A stretch of DNA of 64,000 nt. It comes from Stictocephala bisonia. Lineage: Eukaryota; Arthropoda; Insecta; Hemiptera; Membracidae. The DNA lies in contig JAQJVL010000004.1 in NCBI GenBank assembly GCA_035578905.1, forward strand, positions 8,726,144 to 8,790,143. The letters run 5' to 3'. Under the pieces are notes generated by a model, which saw nothing but the letters and a program-made list of their open reading frames with translations, searched no databases and had not been told where the DNA came from. The translations under genes and the position numbers were made by a program. Shown one piece after another: positions 24,891 through 35,574 of this stretch (positions are counted from its first letter, which is position 1; each line of letters starts with the position of its first letter).

Positions 24891-25271
24891 TGTATGCACC
24901 ATACATTGCTTTCAAAATGCTTTTCAATTCCTAAAATTCGTATATCAATTTAGAATGCCTCAAGCAGGGTATCTAAAAATATCGTTGTTTCTTTTGGAAA
25001 ATAAACAATATTTTCTTTTCTATTTCCATCTTTTGAACTATCAATACTGTATTACATTATACAATGAACATAATTTATATATGTCCTTTTTAAAGCAGTG
25101 TGTCACATATAAAAAGAACATTCAGAAATAATAATACGTCATTAGACTGATACACTTATTTCAATACAAGTTTGAAGTTCTATTCAAGTTATTTATGGAA
25201 CGTAACAAGAATATTGTTTCTGTTATATTACCAGCACATATTTATGTAATTACAGAATCTTCTTTTGTCTG
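24891..25271. other. Spacer between MITE and foldback element
   Basis: AT-rich, no supported feature. Confidence 0.6.
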
Positions 25272-26075
25272 TACCTATAAAAGGCAAATACCACTGACTT
25301 ATTCACTCATCGCTGTAACTAAAAAAAGTACTAAGCCTATGAGGCTGAAAATTTGGACAGTCAAAGGTATTATGTTGTAGATGTGCAATAAGAAGGGATT
25401 TTGAAAATTTGTAGTAAATCGAAGATGGCAGCCTTTTTAGTACCAAAAATTTTAAATGCCAAAAGCAGCGTTTCTCTAACTGGACTGTAGCGGCTAAATG
25501 AACGGTTCTACAGCAAAACTATCACCATTTTCTGCACCTGATTTGAGACGATCTACAACTTTGGCCCTATGACTTTTTGCTCTATCTCACCTCCTTCATC
25601 ACTAAATTGTATAGTTTACCATTGAATACAGTATGTTCTCCTAGATAACAAAGATTCATAGTCTAGAAAAATCTGCAAGTCTACTCTTAGAGGCCGTAAA
25701 TTAACCAATTTGATTTACATGCACAAATTGATAACCTAGCTCTACCTAAGGATGAAGGAGGTGAGATAGAGGAAAAAGTCTAAGGGCCAAAGTTGTAGAT
25801 CGTCTCAAATCAGGTGCAGAAAATGGTGTTAGTTTTCCTGTAGAACCGTTTATTTAGTCGCTACAGTCCAATTAAATAAACGCTGTTTTTGGCATTTAAA
25901 ATTGTTGGCACTAAAATGGCTGCTATCTTCAATTTACTAAACATTTTCAAAATTCCTTCTTATTGCACATTTACAACATAATACCTTTGACTCTACAAAA
26001 GTTTAGCCTCGTAGGCTTAGTACTTTTTTAGTTACAGCGATGAGTGAATGAGTGAGTATTTGCCTTTTATAGGTA
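25272..26075. mobile_element. Foldback element with arms of about 325 bp
   Basis: Left arm 25272-25600 and right arm 25751-26075 are inverted copies of each other, roughly 90% identical by eye, around a 150-base loop. Landmarks appear on both sides: CTATAAAAGGCAAATACCA at the outer end, CATCGCTGTAACTAAAAAAG, TGCACCTGATTTGAGACGAT, and TCTCACCTCCTTCATC at the inner end. The outer tip resembles the GATGAGTGAGTGAG...GCCTTTTATA motif also present near 52470 and 57430. There is no transposase; the 61-codon frame at 25195-25380 is incidental. Confidence 0.85.
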
Positions 26076-27751
26076 TATAAGATAGATAAGAGATATATAA
26101 AAGGCCTTTACCACTCAACACTATTTATCATAAAATATATGTCCAATTGGCTTAAAATGTTGTACATATGTTTATTTTGGCCCCTGGTGGTTCACTAAGA
26201 AAGGACTTTACTCTCTGACCAAAGACTCCGTCCCACTAGCCTCCAAAATTCCCATGGTATTCTTAAGGAGCTATATTAATTTATTGAATTATTTGATTAT
26301 CAGCTGTTAAATAAAACCAAATTGAAAAAAATTTTGGTAGGCTAAACTTATAAAATTAAAATGAAAACTAGACATAACATCAGCTGTTCTAAATTGGATA
26401 CAGAGTAAATTGAAAGCTTGATGCACATTTTGAATGTATAATCAAACTCAATATTATGACCGGTGAAGCGGGCGGGTACAGCTAGTAGGCTTATATAATC
26501 TACTCGGAAATCTGCAATACAGCTTCTTCTCCGTATTGATGGCAAATACGGTAAGGTGATTGTTAATTTTCACGTAATGATGGCAAATGTCCAACTACCT
26601 TTGTCTCCCTCATCTGATACTTCATCATTAACAAATTTTAAAAACAAAGCTTCTTCTCACTACACTCTTGTAATATAGTGTATTTTTATATTGCAATATA
26701 TAAAATTATAAAGACAGTTAAGATTATATGACGATATACAACTAAAAACTAGGTTTAATAATTTGTATTAATGAAAATGTTGAATTATGCTATAGTATTA
26801 CAACTGTAACTAAATATTTACTTACAGTTGTACGTTTAAATACATATGATATATAGAGTGCAATATATTCTACACGATATTTTGTTTTTCTAAGTGAACA
26901 CAACTTCCAACAAAACGAAATTCTAAATCCACTCGTAGGACACAATAGAAACCCACTCATCAGCCTTTACATAATCGAAAAAGAACATTGGTTTTAAGCA
27001 CCCCTTGAAACTCGATCGACAACGAGTGTGCAGTGATCTGAACGGCCTTTTATCCTCGTTCTTTTTAAGACCAAACCTCTCTTAATGTCTTCACAACTGC
27101 GCAATAGTGTCATTTGAACTGTCCATTAATCATAGGTTCCACATCTCATGATTGATTTTGTGTTGTGTTCATACCTCAACAAGTACATACTGTTATAGTG
27201 TTTGGTTACATAAACGTAGGTCAAAAAGTTATGACGATCATCATAAAGTTTCCATTTTTACCATAAAATCTTTAAAAGAGGAACTTAAGCTACTACTTAA
27301 AAATACTCAGAGTATAAAATATATTATTTAAATTGTACTAAAATGTATAATTTCTTATTAAAAATACTGTATTATAAGGTCACAAAAATATCTGTAGCGT
27401 TAGGGGCATTAAAAAAATTCTTTTAATATATTTAAGGTAAAACACAGTTAAATTGTTAGATTGAAGAAAAATATGATCCGGAAAAAATATGGATTTTACT
27501 CTAAATACCTGTGAAATACAAGATATAGTATGACAGAGTGAATATATCCATATTAATTAACTACATTATATTATAATAATTAAGGAAATTTACCATAGTT
27601 CTCTGTTTAAAGTCCGCTGTATCTTTAAAGCTTAAAAATAATGCTTCTTTAAGTTGGTCCGATATATATTTGTAAATTTCATTAAATTCACGTTGTCAAT
27701 TTGAGATGGAGTTGATATTGGTATTCTTCATTTTGTTGTAATTTATATTTT
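26076..27751. other. AT-rich intergenic stretch
   Basis: A small GC-rich island GAAGCGGGCGGGTACAGCTA at 26464 stands out from the AT-rich surroundings and looks like part of an old repeat. No gene is supported. Confidence 0.5.
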
Positions 27752-27826
27752 TTTTTTACAAATCACCAATAAAAAACACTTTTTAACAAAGCCTTTCGCT
27801 AGCAATGCTAAAATTTCTAAAAAGAA

Positions 27827-27830
<4 letters not shown>

Positions 27831-27898
<68 letters not shown>
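27831..27898. repeat. (TA)34 microsatellite
   Basis: Pure TA dinucleotide tract of about 68 bases. Confidence 0.97.
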
Positions 27899-27899
<1 letters not shown>

Positions 27900-27932
27900 A
27901 AATAGTAATAACCATTGTATATAACCATATAT

Positions 27933-27978
27933 AACCATTGTAAATAGTAATATGTAAATATTACTATTTACAATGGTT
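27933..27978. other. 20-bp perfect hairpin
   Basis: AACCATTGTAAATAGTAATA (27933-27952) pairs fully with 27959-27978 across the 6-base loop TGTAAA. It sits just inside the (TA)n tract within the Penelope-like region. Confidence 0.85.
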
Positions 27979-28067
27979 ACAATCCTACATTAATTGATAA
28001 TATGTTAAATAAATATATTAACAAAAAGATTACAAAATAAAAACTGCAATATTAGAAATAAAGAAAA

Positions 28068-28560
28068 AGAAGAAAATTACTGGGCAAGTTTTACCTTCAA
28101 TAAACAATTATCAAAAACAATTCAACATTCCTTCAAGAAAAATTCAAATATAACTCCTTCATTTAAAACTCTAAACAAATTAAAAAACAAACTAAATAAT
28201 CCTATAGACAAATTTATAAATGAAAATTAGTCTTGAATTTATGAAATTAACTGTGACAATTGTGAAGAAAAATACATGACAAACAAAGATAAATTTAAAA
28301 ATAATATTTAAAGAACAATATTCACATATAAAATTTAATATAGAAGAAAAGTCAGCAGTTGTTAAACATTCCTTAACAACAAACCACAACATCAGAAAAA
28401 AGTATTAAAAAATAATAAAATCTGTTTTATCTTAAAAATAGTTAAATGCCTGAGAAATCTATTTTATGAACAAAAGTGATTAATCTTTAATGAGTAATGA
28501 AAGTGGGCCTATTCAAAATTATCGTTTATTATCATCACATTTTATAAAGCATTTTCCACT
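28068..28560 (+). pseudogene. Penelope-like element GIY-YIG endonuclease relic
   Basis: In three alternating plus-strand frames the sequence reads VLPSINNYQKQFNIP, then SFKTLNKLKNKLNNPIDKFI, IYEINCDNCEEKYMTNKDKF, EEKSAVVKHSLTTNHNI, and finally ALEIYFMNKSD. This order matches the RT-to-GIY-YIG linker and GIY-YIG domain of Penelope-like retroelements: (G)IYxIxCxxC...Y(I)(G)xTK, then a SAVxxHxxxxxH block, then ExxYI. The first Gly of GIY is a stop codon and YIG has become YMT, so the nuclease is dead. The RT domain expected upstream is not recognisable. A related bacterial-type GIY-YIG protein is unlikely given the surrounding repeats. Confidence 0.7.
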
Positions 28561-28675
28561 CTTATATATATTATTAATAATTTACAATATATTTATTCTT
28601 ATATTTTTTTAATATTTAAATATATATTTAAAATTCAATGTTATCTTATTTTGTTAATAACCGAAAATAAATTTG

Positions 28676-28800
28676 CCTGCCCATCCATACACGTACAGTG
28701 GTATTGATCCACCCGCCCACCCATACACGTATACTGTACAGTGGTATTGACCCACCCACCCACCCATACACGTACAGTGGTATTAATTATCACTGTAATT
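28676..28800 (-). repeat. G-rich dispersed minisatellite, locus 1
   Basis: Three units of CCCATACACGTACAGTGG plus TATTGACCCACCC, written C-rich on the plus strand. The middle junction is CCCACCCACCCACCCA, four C3 runs separated by single bases. It belongs to the same family as the long array at 38104-38995, in opposite orientation. Confidence 0.9.
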
Positions 28801-28822
28801 TTTATCACTGTATTAATTATCA

Positions 28823-28872
28823 CAGCAATGCCATAATAATAGGATAAAAATCCTATTATTATGGCATTGCTG
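28823..28872. other. 23-bp perfect palindrome
   Basis: 28823-28845 (CAGCAATGCCATAATAATAG plus GAT) is exactly repeated in reverse complement at 28850-28872 around AAAA. Its outer AGCAATGC also forms part of the 27752/28863 inverted repeat. Confidence 0.9.
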
Positions 28873-28919
28873 GCGAAAGGCATTGTAAATAAAAGGTTTT
28901 ATTGGTGATTTGTAAAAAA

Positions 28920-29597
28920 TGTATAGCAAAAAATGCACGTTATTAGATTCACCCTCTTTATTAGATAGTGCTAGATTTATAATTTTTGAATGTTTAATTC
29001 TTTCAACTAACATAATAGTCTTATTAGTATAGTAATGGTATCAAATAATAACCTATGTAATTCAAAATCTGGAATCTCTTACTTTTTTTTCTTTAATTGC
29101 AATATTCGACATAGCTTACTTGAAAAATATTTTTTAATCAGTTATTATTTTAACCTTAATACACCATCTATGAATAAGACGTAAATTACGTACGAATCAT
29201 ATCTCAGAATGTAAAATATAAGATAATTTAATTATAATATTTCCAAGGTTTAGGTAAAAAATTTCAAGAAACTTTCAATATGAAAAAATTCATACGCAAA
29301 GCTTTTCTAAAATCCACAACAAAAATACCAATATGATAATATCGAATGTCATTTATGGTGGAAAACGGGAAACATAAAACACAAATTTGACGGTAAATTG
29401 GTTACCCTAATGGCGCTCAATGCAGCGGAGTGTTATCAGTTATAGAATTGGCGATGAGTGATTGCTGGGAGTCAGTTTTCACTGTTCTATATACTACAGT
29501 GTATTTGTACATGTTCGAAATAATGTGATATAATTATATTATTTACTTTTAAAAGTACCGGACGTAATCAGTGGTAATAATCCAAATAATAACTGCA
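28920..29597. other. Intergenic spacer
   Basis: AT-rich. A more GC-balanced piece at 29400-29480 (ATGGCGCTCAATGCAGCGGA) is unassigned. Confidence 0.5.
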
Positions 29598-29735
29598 ATA
29601 TAGTTACACAGTGACCCCTGCGCTCTTTTACGAAGGGATTAGCCAGAATAAACAGAATCAGTGAGGCATATAATAAATGGCTTGATGGATTAGACTTAGC
29701 TTGGTGACAGGATATTTTTATTTTTATATATGTAC
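29598..29735 (+). pseudogene. 3' fragment of the LINE family seen at 2495-3850
   Basis: Plus-strand sequence including ACAGAATCAGTGAGGCA, AATGGCTTGATGGATTAGAC and GTGACAGGA aligns with the reverse complement of 2495-2610. It encodes the last residues (RINRISEAYNKWLDGLDL) of the same ORF2 followed by its stop. Only about 140 bases remain, so this is an extreme 5' truncation or a decayed end. Confidence 0.8.
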
Positions 29736-29825
29736 ATACTAAAAGACCCGTTAAACAGAGATGTAATTCATTTATTTAAAAGACCTTTTGCTTCTGTCGG
29801 TCTGTGACGCTAACAAATTATTTAA

Positions 29826-30700
29826 ATGTATTGAGGGTGTTCCAGAAAGAAATGCACATGTTTTAAGGAAAGTGAAATGTTCAAGAGAGATAATAAGATA
29901 AGAAGCTTATCAGAGTTTTGTTGCCAAGCCCGTTGAAAACGACTTACCATGGATCGCTTTACCGCTGAGCAGCGTGCTTTCTGTGTTTGCGAGCATTACC
30001 AAACGCTTTCTTATGTGACAGTTCGGTGACACTTCCGTGGTCATTACAGACTGCATGATCTCAACCTAAAATCATCCCTTAACATAATTAAATGAGGGGT
30101 GAGGAAATTCGAAGCACCAGGATCGATTATGAACTCTTATCCTATTAGTCGGAGAAGAGATGTGCGTTCTAAAAAAAAAAATCGAACGTGTTCGAGATGA
30201 TGTGCAGGATAATCCGCATCGATTAGTAAGAAGACATGCTGCTGCTTTCAATATTCTCCAAATTCAGTTAGTAAAGGTGTTAATTAGATGCTTCATCGTT
30301 TTAGAAATTTCAGGCACATAATCTTTAGTGATGAAGTGCATTCCTCTTGACGGTTCTGTGTACAAGAAAAACTAGTTATTGGTCAGAAGATAATCTAAGG
30401 ATGAAAAACTAACGGCATTTAGATCTTCCAGCAAGGATCTCGACTCTGTAATTTCTTTAAGGTTGACCAGGGGAACATTCTGACAGTCAATTTCTCACGG
30501 TATATTACAATGATTAATAATGATAATTTACTGTCGGCCATGCAGACATTACCTCAGAAGAATTCAACAGAATGGAGCCACAAGTCACATACTAAGAGAC
30601 TACTGCAGTCTGTTTCCTATAACATTCATTTCCAGATTTAGTGACAAACTTTCCTACGAAAAAGGAAACACGAAACTAAACAGGACGCCGACACTTATAT
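29826..30700 (+). mobile_element. IS630/mariner-type transposon relic
   Basis: The presumed left end GAGGGTGTTCCAGAAAGAAA (29826) has the GGGTGT...AGAAA style of insect mariner-like termini and lies 120 bases before the transposase start. No inverted partner (TTTCTGGAACACCC) was found downstream, so the right end seems lost or diverged beyond recognition. Confidence 0.65.
29949..30700 (+). pseudogene. Mariner-like transposase with DUF4817-type N-terminus, decayed
   Basis: ATG at 29949 opens MDRFTAEQRAFCVCEHYQTL, the start of the insect transposase family annotated with an N-terminal DUF4817 helix-turn-helix. There follow, with frame changes, KFEAPGSI, IERVRDDVQDNPHRLVRRHA (linker helix-turn-helix), IFSDEVH (the first catalytic Asp region, normally SDEAHF), LTVN plus RYITM, and QNGATSHILRDY...FISRFSD. 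The normal motif there is QDGATxH, so the second catalytic Asp is Asn here. Many stops and indels are present, and the third acidic residue and C-terminus are not recognisable. The copy is inactive. Confidence 0.85.
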
Positions 30701-30765
30701 AAAAACCCACACAAAGGAAGGCTATCTTCGATACGACGGTAAATGTGCAAACAGCCCAGCGGGTA

Positions 30766-30962
30766 GCTATCAAAGATGATCACGGCTCTATCAAAATAGG
30801 TCAATGGCTCCAAAAGCTGATCATGAGTATCTATCAAAGATGATCTGGGCTACCAAAGTAGATCAGTGACTACAAAAGTTGATCGCGGGTAGCAATCAAA
30901 GACGATCACAGGATACAAACGTATGTCATTGGCTACCCACATTGATCAGACATCGCTTATAT
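30766..30962. repeat. Degenerate 63-bp/21-bp tandem repeat
   Basis: Three imperfect units of about 63 bases, starting at CTATCAAAGATGATC, CTATCAAAGATGATC and CAATCAAAGACGATC, each made of 21-base subunits of the type GGCTACCAAAGTAGATCA. A similar subunit (GGCTACTAAAGTTGATCAC) occurs at 51543 inside a MITE. Confidence 0.7.
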
Positions 30963-32043
30963 TGATCCTCAAATATTAGTTCTGTCTACGGATATTCACT
31001 ACAACCAAGAGTTCAGCTACAATAATTCATATGTATGTTGTGTACTTGGTTGGTCATTAGTAAAAACAATTTAAAATCTTTTAAAATTTAATTAATATGT
31101 TACTAAAGTAACAGAACATGTTACAATGACATTATTGATAAGAAATTGATGTTCAAGCAGTTGTGAAACATACAAATTAAATCTAGTGGCTGCACCTTTC
31201 TCCGTGTACACATTGCTGATGGGCCACTTTGTCCGGAATGAACGGGTGAAAATAACAGCCAACGGATTATCTGAGTCATTGTTAAGCTCTTACGTTTGTG
31301 CTTAGACCCGTCCAAAATTAACGGACTAAATATAATTCCAAGATTAGGTAAACATTTATTATTTTCCTAATTAATACAGTGATCAGTTAATTTGAAATAT
31401 ACATTTATCATTTTTATTTCAACTACATATGTGTTTTCATTTTTAAACCCACTGATATTGAAAATATTTTTATGAACTAACTTAACATTTATTTTTATAA
31501 AATGTATGTCACTATGAAATATGAGTTTAACAAAATATTTTAGTTACTATTTTAATAATAAATAAATAACAAAGGATTAAGAGCAGTTTGTAAGATCAAC
31601 ACCATATAGTTCATAGTAATGCTTATAAGAACAGCCAAATAAATTTTTCGCCGTTTAGAAACAGACACCGTTAAGATTTTACGAGAATATGAGGGGGGGG
31701 GGTCGTAAAAGTATACGCGTATTGATGTGCTGGGAGCCTGTCAATGCCACATATGTACATTGTACAGAGATAAACAGTTTCGGTTCTTTAAGTGTTCAAT
31801 TGACCAAATTAAAAGTTAAGATTACAAAAGATTTAACCGAAAATAGTTTTTTACAAACTTACAAAAACGATAATGGTTCGCTTTATCCTTGTGAAATTTT
31901 ATTTGGGATAATTAGCCCTTGTCATATTTTAATGTAGTAGGTGGTTGGTGAAATGTTTAGTCAGCGAATCCTTCCATTAAATTCATAAAATTGATAAGTT
32001 GGTTTGATCTGTCAAATTTGTTAATTAAAAAAATATCTTTGCT
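30963..32043. other. Intergenic spacer
   Basis: AT-rich; a run of nine G at 31690 is the only unusual motif. Open frames at 31121-31315 (minus) and 31689-31937 (plus) show no recognisable domain. Confidence 0.5.
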
Positions 32044-32540
32044 TTGTGGGAACAACAAATTATAAAGAAAGGGAGAAATCTAAAACAGGCAAAAGAACGC
32101 CCAAACTCAGGGAGACGCTCATCAGCTAAATGTATCTTCCAAACTGATGTGCACTCCTCGGTCATTGCTGCGGCGTTGTCTCCAGAGTTTGACAGTGTTC
32201 GGCAGCCGATTGAAATTGATTATCTCCTCAAGATAAGAAAGCATCTTGCATCTATGAGCTAGAGTGTTTTACTTTCTTTTTTTGGTATAATAAGCCTTGA
32301 ACATGTAAAGTTTCTGCTCGATACTATTAAAAAAGTGCTCTCCTAGCTTTTTGCTCGTCGCGAAAGCTCGGAAAAATTGATCGCTGGGTTTTTAAGATCT
32401 CTGATTTGAAATTACCATTTCAGTATGTTCACGGTACCCAGAATCTCATGGCAGATATTTAGTCCCGCATGTTTCATGAGCACAATGACACTTCTCCTGA
32501 CATATCCAGTTGCTGCGGAGTTGTTTTTTCCCCCTTTGGG
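32044..32540 (+). pseudogene. Ty3/Gypsy-type pol relic (RNase H region)
   Basis: In shifting plus-strand frames the text reads FQTDVHSSVIAAALSPEF (first RNase H Asp in QTD), FDSVRQPIEI, SFFGIISLEHVKFLLDT, then KLGKIDRWVFKISDLK, FQYVHGTQNLMADI-stop-SRMFHEHN. This matches the Ty3/Gypsy RNase H domain in order: QTDAS, P[IV]xYxSR, LExxxFLLxTD, GKIxRW, VxGxxNxVADxLSR. The Leu codon in the final ADxLSR motif is TAG. There is no visible protease, integrase or LTR, so this is an isolated fragment. Confidence 0.85.
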
Positions 32541-33236
32541 CTTTTATAGTCTGTACCCAAATGACTGTCTGTGGGGCCCAGCCGCTCCACCTTTTCTCAA
32601 AATAGGGCTCGTAGAGATAAATAATTTAATAGTTCTGAAACTTTCAAAATATAGAAAAATATTAGTATTTTTTCTGTTGGTTTTTACAAAAAAGACATTA
32701 AGAATAGTTCAAAGAAAATATTTAGATGTTTAACACCTCAACAGGAAAATCGTCATTGGCACATGTGAATCAGACGTTACCACTCATCTGTTTGCCTGCA
32801 GTACACCTTCTTATCAATTTATATTGTAACCAACTTATCAAGTGACCAAATGGCATGTGATTTCTTTTGTCAGCCTCTCTTTGATCATATAAACTATTAA
32901 AATTTTAATAATAAATTAATACCAAAGGTTTTACTGCTGTTTGTAAGATGGACACCTAAAATTACACTGACTTGAATATATATAAGGTTAACAATAAATT
33001 TCAATACAATACAATGATGAAAGCTAAACCTAATAGTTACACCTTTAGATTGAATCTGTTTGGATTTGTTTAAAAAGTTGTAAAATAATTGGCTTTCTCG
33101 GTAGTATTCGTAAAATTTATACAAGAAGTGCAAATTTACTTAAATATTCTTTTCAATCCAATACATTCTTAAGCTAGGCTTTAGTTGCACAGGAACAATT
33201 AAGAAAGTAAGATAAGTAGTGATGAACCTCTCACTC
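32541..33236. other. Intergenic spacer
   Basis: No feature supported; the 102-codon frame at 32425-32733 is an out-of-frame reading through the Gypsy relic and adjacent DNA. Confidence 0.55.
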
Positions 33237-33300
33237 AAATATACACGTACGGTGGTATTGACCCACCCACCCTGCCATACAACTACAGTAGTATTGAGTA
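33237..33300 (-). repeat. G-rich dispersed minisatellite, locus 2
   Basis: About two units: ATACACGTACGGTGGTATTG then ACCCACCCACCCTGCCATAC, fading out after CAGTAGTATTGAG. Confidence 0.85.
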
Positions 33301-33826
33301 ACACAGAGTAACATTTTGAAAATCCCCAACACTATGTCCGTCATTAGCTTATGTGAAATAGACAGTACTATTTCTCCATTTACTTCAAGCTTGCCTGTGT
33401 TTGTCATCTGCTGCAACGTATTTCAAACGACTTAACAGTAGAGTCGTCGATGTCACGTCTTAATCGTTTTCCTTCAAATGTGCATTTTCCATTTAAAGTG
33501 TTGTAGTTGCTTGAAAAATTGCTCGATAAAATAATAAATTATTCTCGGAAAGATATAAGATTAATTTTGTTATCCGTCACTTGATTGCAAACTGAATGCG
33601 ATCGAACTGTAGTGGATATATATATAAAGACGAGGTCACAAAATCTAATAGAATATTTCAAGTTAGTGGTTTTTCAAATGGCATCAGATTTAATGGACAA
33701 CACTTTTGAAAATCTTTGGTAAACTTGCGTGAATCATGAAGAAGTCTACTACCGCAAAAATGAAAATGTAGTGGACATAGTAATCGGGCTTTAATAATTA
33801 ATTTAAACGACTCTGAATCAGATTTG
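33301..33826. other. Intergenic spacer
   Basis: No supported feature. Confidence 0.55.
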
Positions 33827-33976
33827 TCATGATGGTGATGGCACCAACAGCAGCAACCGTTGCAGGTCAGGGTACCGAATCAACATTCATCTGTTTAATC
33901 CTTTCATTAAATTATTAGGCCATAGTGTACCGCCCGTTTTAAATTACGCACACCAACAGTGCCATCACCATCATGT
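33827..33976. mobile_element. Possible small foldback/MITE (150 bp)
   Basis: CATGATGGTGATGGCAC at 33828 is matched by its reverse complement GTGCCATCACCATCATG at 33959-33975, giving 17-base termini around about 115 bases. No coding capacity; no clear target duplication. Confidence 0.55.
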
Positions 33977-34079
33977 GATAATTTTCATCAAGATCTATAA
34001 TTTAATAGCCGAACGTAGTTTGATAATATTCTCTTACTGCTAGAAAATCAAACTAAGTAAGCCATATTTTCAATTTAAG

Positions 34080-34338
<259 letters not shown>

Positions 34339-35071
34339 CACTCACTCACAGTACATATTAGGTTATCTATCTGATTTTAACTTGTAAGCTCCAAAGCAGA
34401 ACCATTATTTATTTGCCATCATAGCAACAATGAGGCGCAGTGCTCCATTGTTGTCAGAAACAGACTGTCGCATCCCGCACCACATCCAAAACAGTTTAAA
34501 GTATTTTCGTGATTTACATTTTATTTAATTCTATTAGTTTTTTAATTAGCATAATACGTGTTGGTACATATATATAATAAGTAAACGTCAAACAACACAA
34601 ATTTATTACAATAAAAGCACAAAATGCACAAATATTATGGTGATCGATTTCGGTGAACGACGCTCATTCCTCAGACCAGAGGGATTCACAAAAGAATGTG
34701 AATCCTTTTACATTCTTTGAAAAAATTTACTAACATAGTAATGAATTTTTATTTCATCATGAAATTTCGTTATTAATAGTACTAGTTGCAATTTTTTAAT
34801 AAGAAAAAATTTATCTGGAATTTTTAAAAAAATTATAGTTCAAAGTCACTAGTTTAAAAAAGATGCGTGAAAACCCGTGTTTTTTAGTTCTAATTCACAT
34901 AAGATTAACACATAAAATTAAAATTAAAAACCTTTGGTACTGTTATAAATTAGATTAAACACTGAACATTAATATGTGATTAGACATTTTTTAGCATATG
35001 TTTTGTAAATACAGTAGCGCTGCAAATTCAGAGGTCTATAATAAAAAATCTGATAGTAGTCCTTGGTGTTG
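34339..35071. other. Intergenic spacer
   Basis: Contains GTGATCGATTTCGGTGAACG at 34639 and is otherwise AT-rich without recognisable features. Confidence 0.5.
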
Positions 35072-35241
35072 ATTAGGTACCGATATTTCCCAAATATTTA
35101 TCGCTAAGTAGTGAGTTACAATTGTTATTATGACTGTTACAAGTTACTTATAACTGTTGAAATATAACGTGATAAGTGAGTTTTATATAGTTACTTAGAT
35201 AACTGGTGAGATCAGTTACCAATCATTATCTCTATTCTCTA
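35072..35241. repeat. 170-bp inverted repeat, left arm
   Basis: ATTAGGTACCGATATTTCCC at the outer end to AATCATTATCTCTATTCTCT at the inner end. It matches 35603-35772 in reverse complement with only a few differences. Separated from its partner by 361 bases without coding content. No terminal inverted repeat within one arm was seen, so each arm may be a copy of a small interspersed element. Confidence 0.92.
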
Positions 35242-35574
35242 CGATAATCGCATTTACTAAGTTTATTGCAGAACTGAGACGGAACAGTTTTATTTCTTAA
35301 GGTTATTATTTATTATTTCTCTAATGTTAATACTACTACGGTTTTACTCCTCATTAAATGAGTGTGGCCAAAGGTAGCTGACTTCAAATGTAACCATTTT
35401 AAATTCATTTATATGTAAAACACATTAGTATTTAATATTAATGCTATTTTTGGAAAATCTTGAATATGCATTTTAGGCACAGATTTAGGGATAGTTGCAA
35501 GTATTCGCTGTCCAACATAACTTGTTCTCTTGTGTATATAATTACATTTCAATACGTCTTATTTTGTAGATCTA

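Larger units (their letters stand above)
27752..28919. mobile_element. Penelope-like element relic between inverted repeats
   Basis: The 57-base left segment (27752-27808, containing TTTACAAATCACCAATAAAA and GCCTTTCGCTAGCAATGC) recurs inverted at 28863-28919 at roughly 80% identity. Between them lie a (TA)n tract, a 20-bp hairpin, a GIY-YIG endonuclease pseudogene on the plus strand, a short G-rich minisatellite and a 23-bp palindrome. Terminal repeats and GIY-YIG coding sequence are both features of Penelope-like elements. The boundaries are provisional. Confidence 0.5.
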
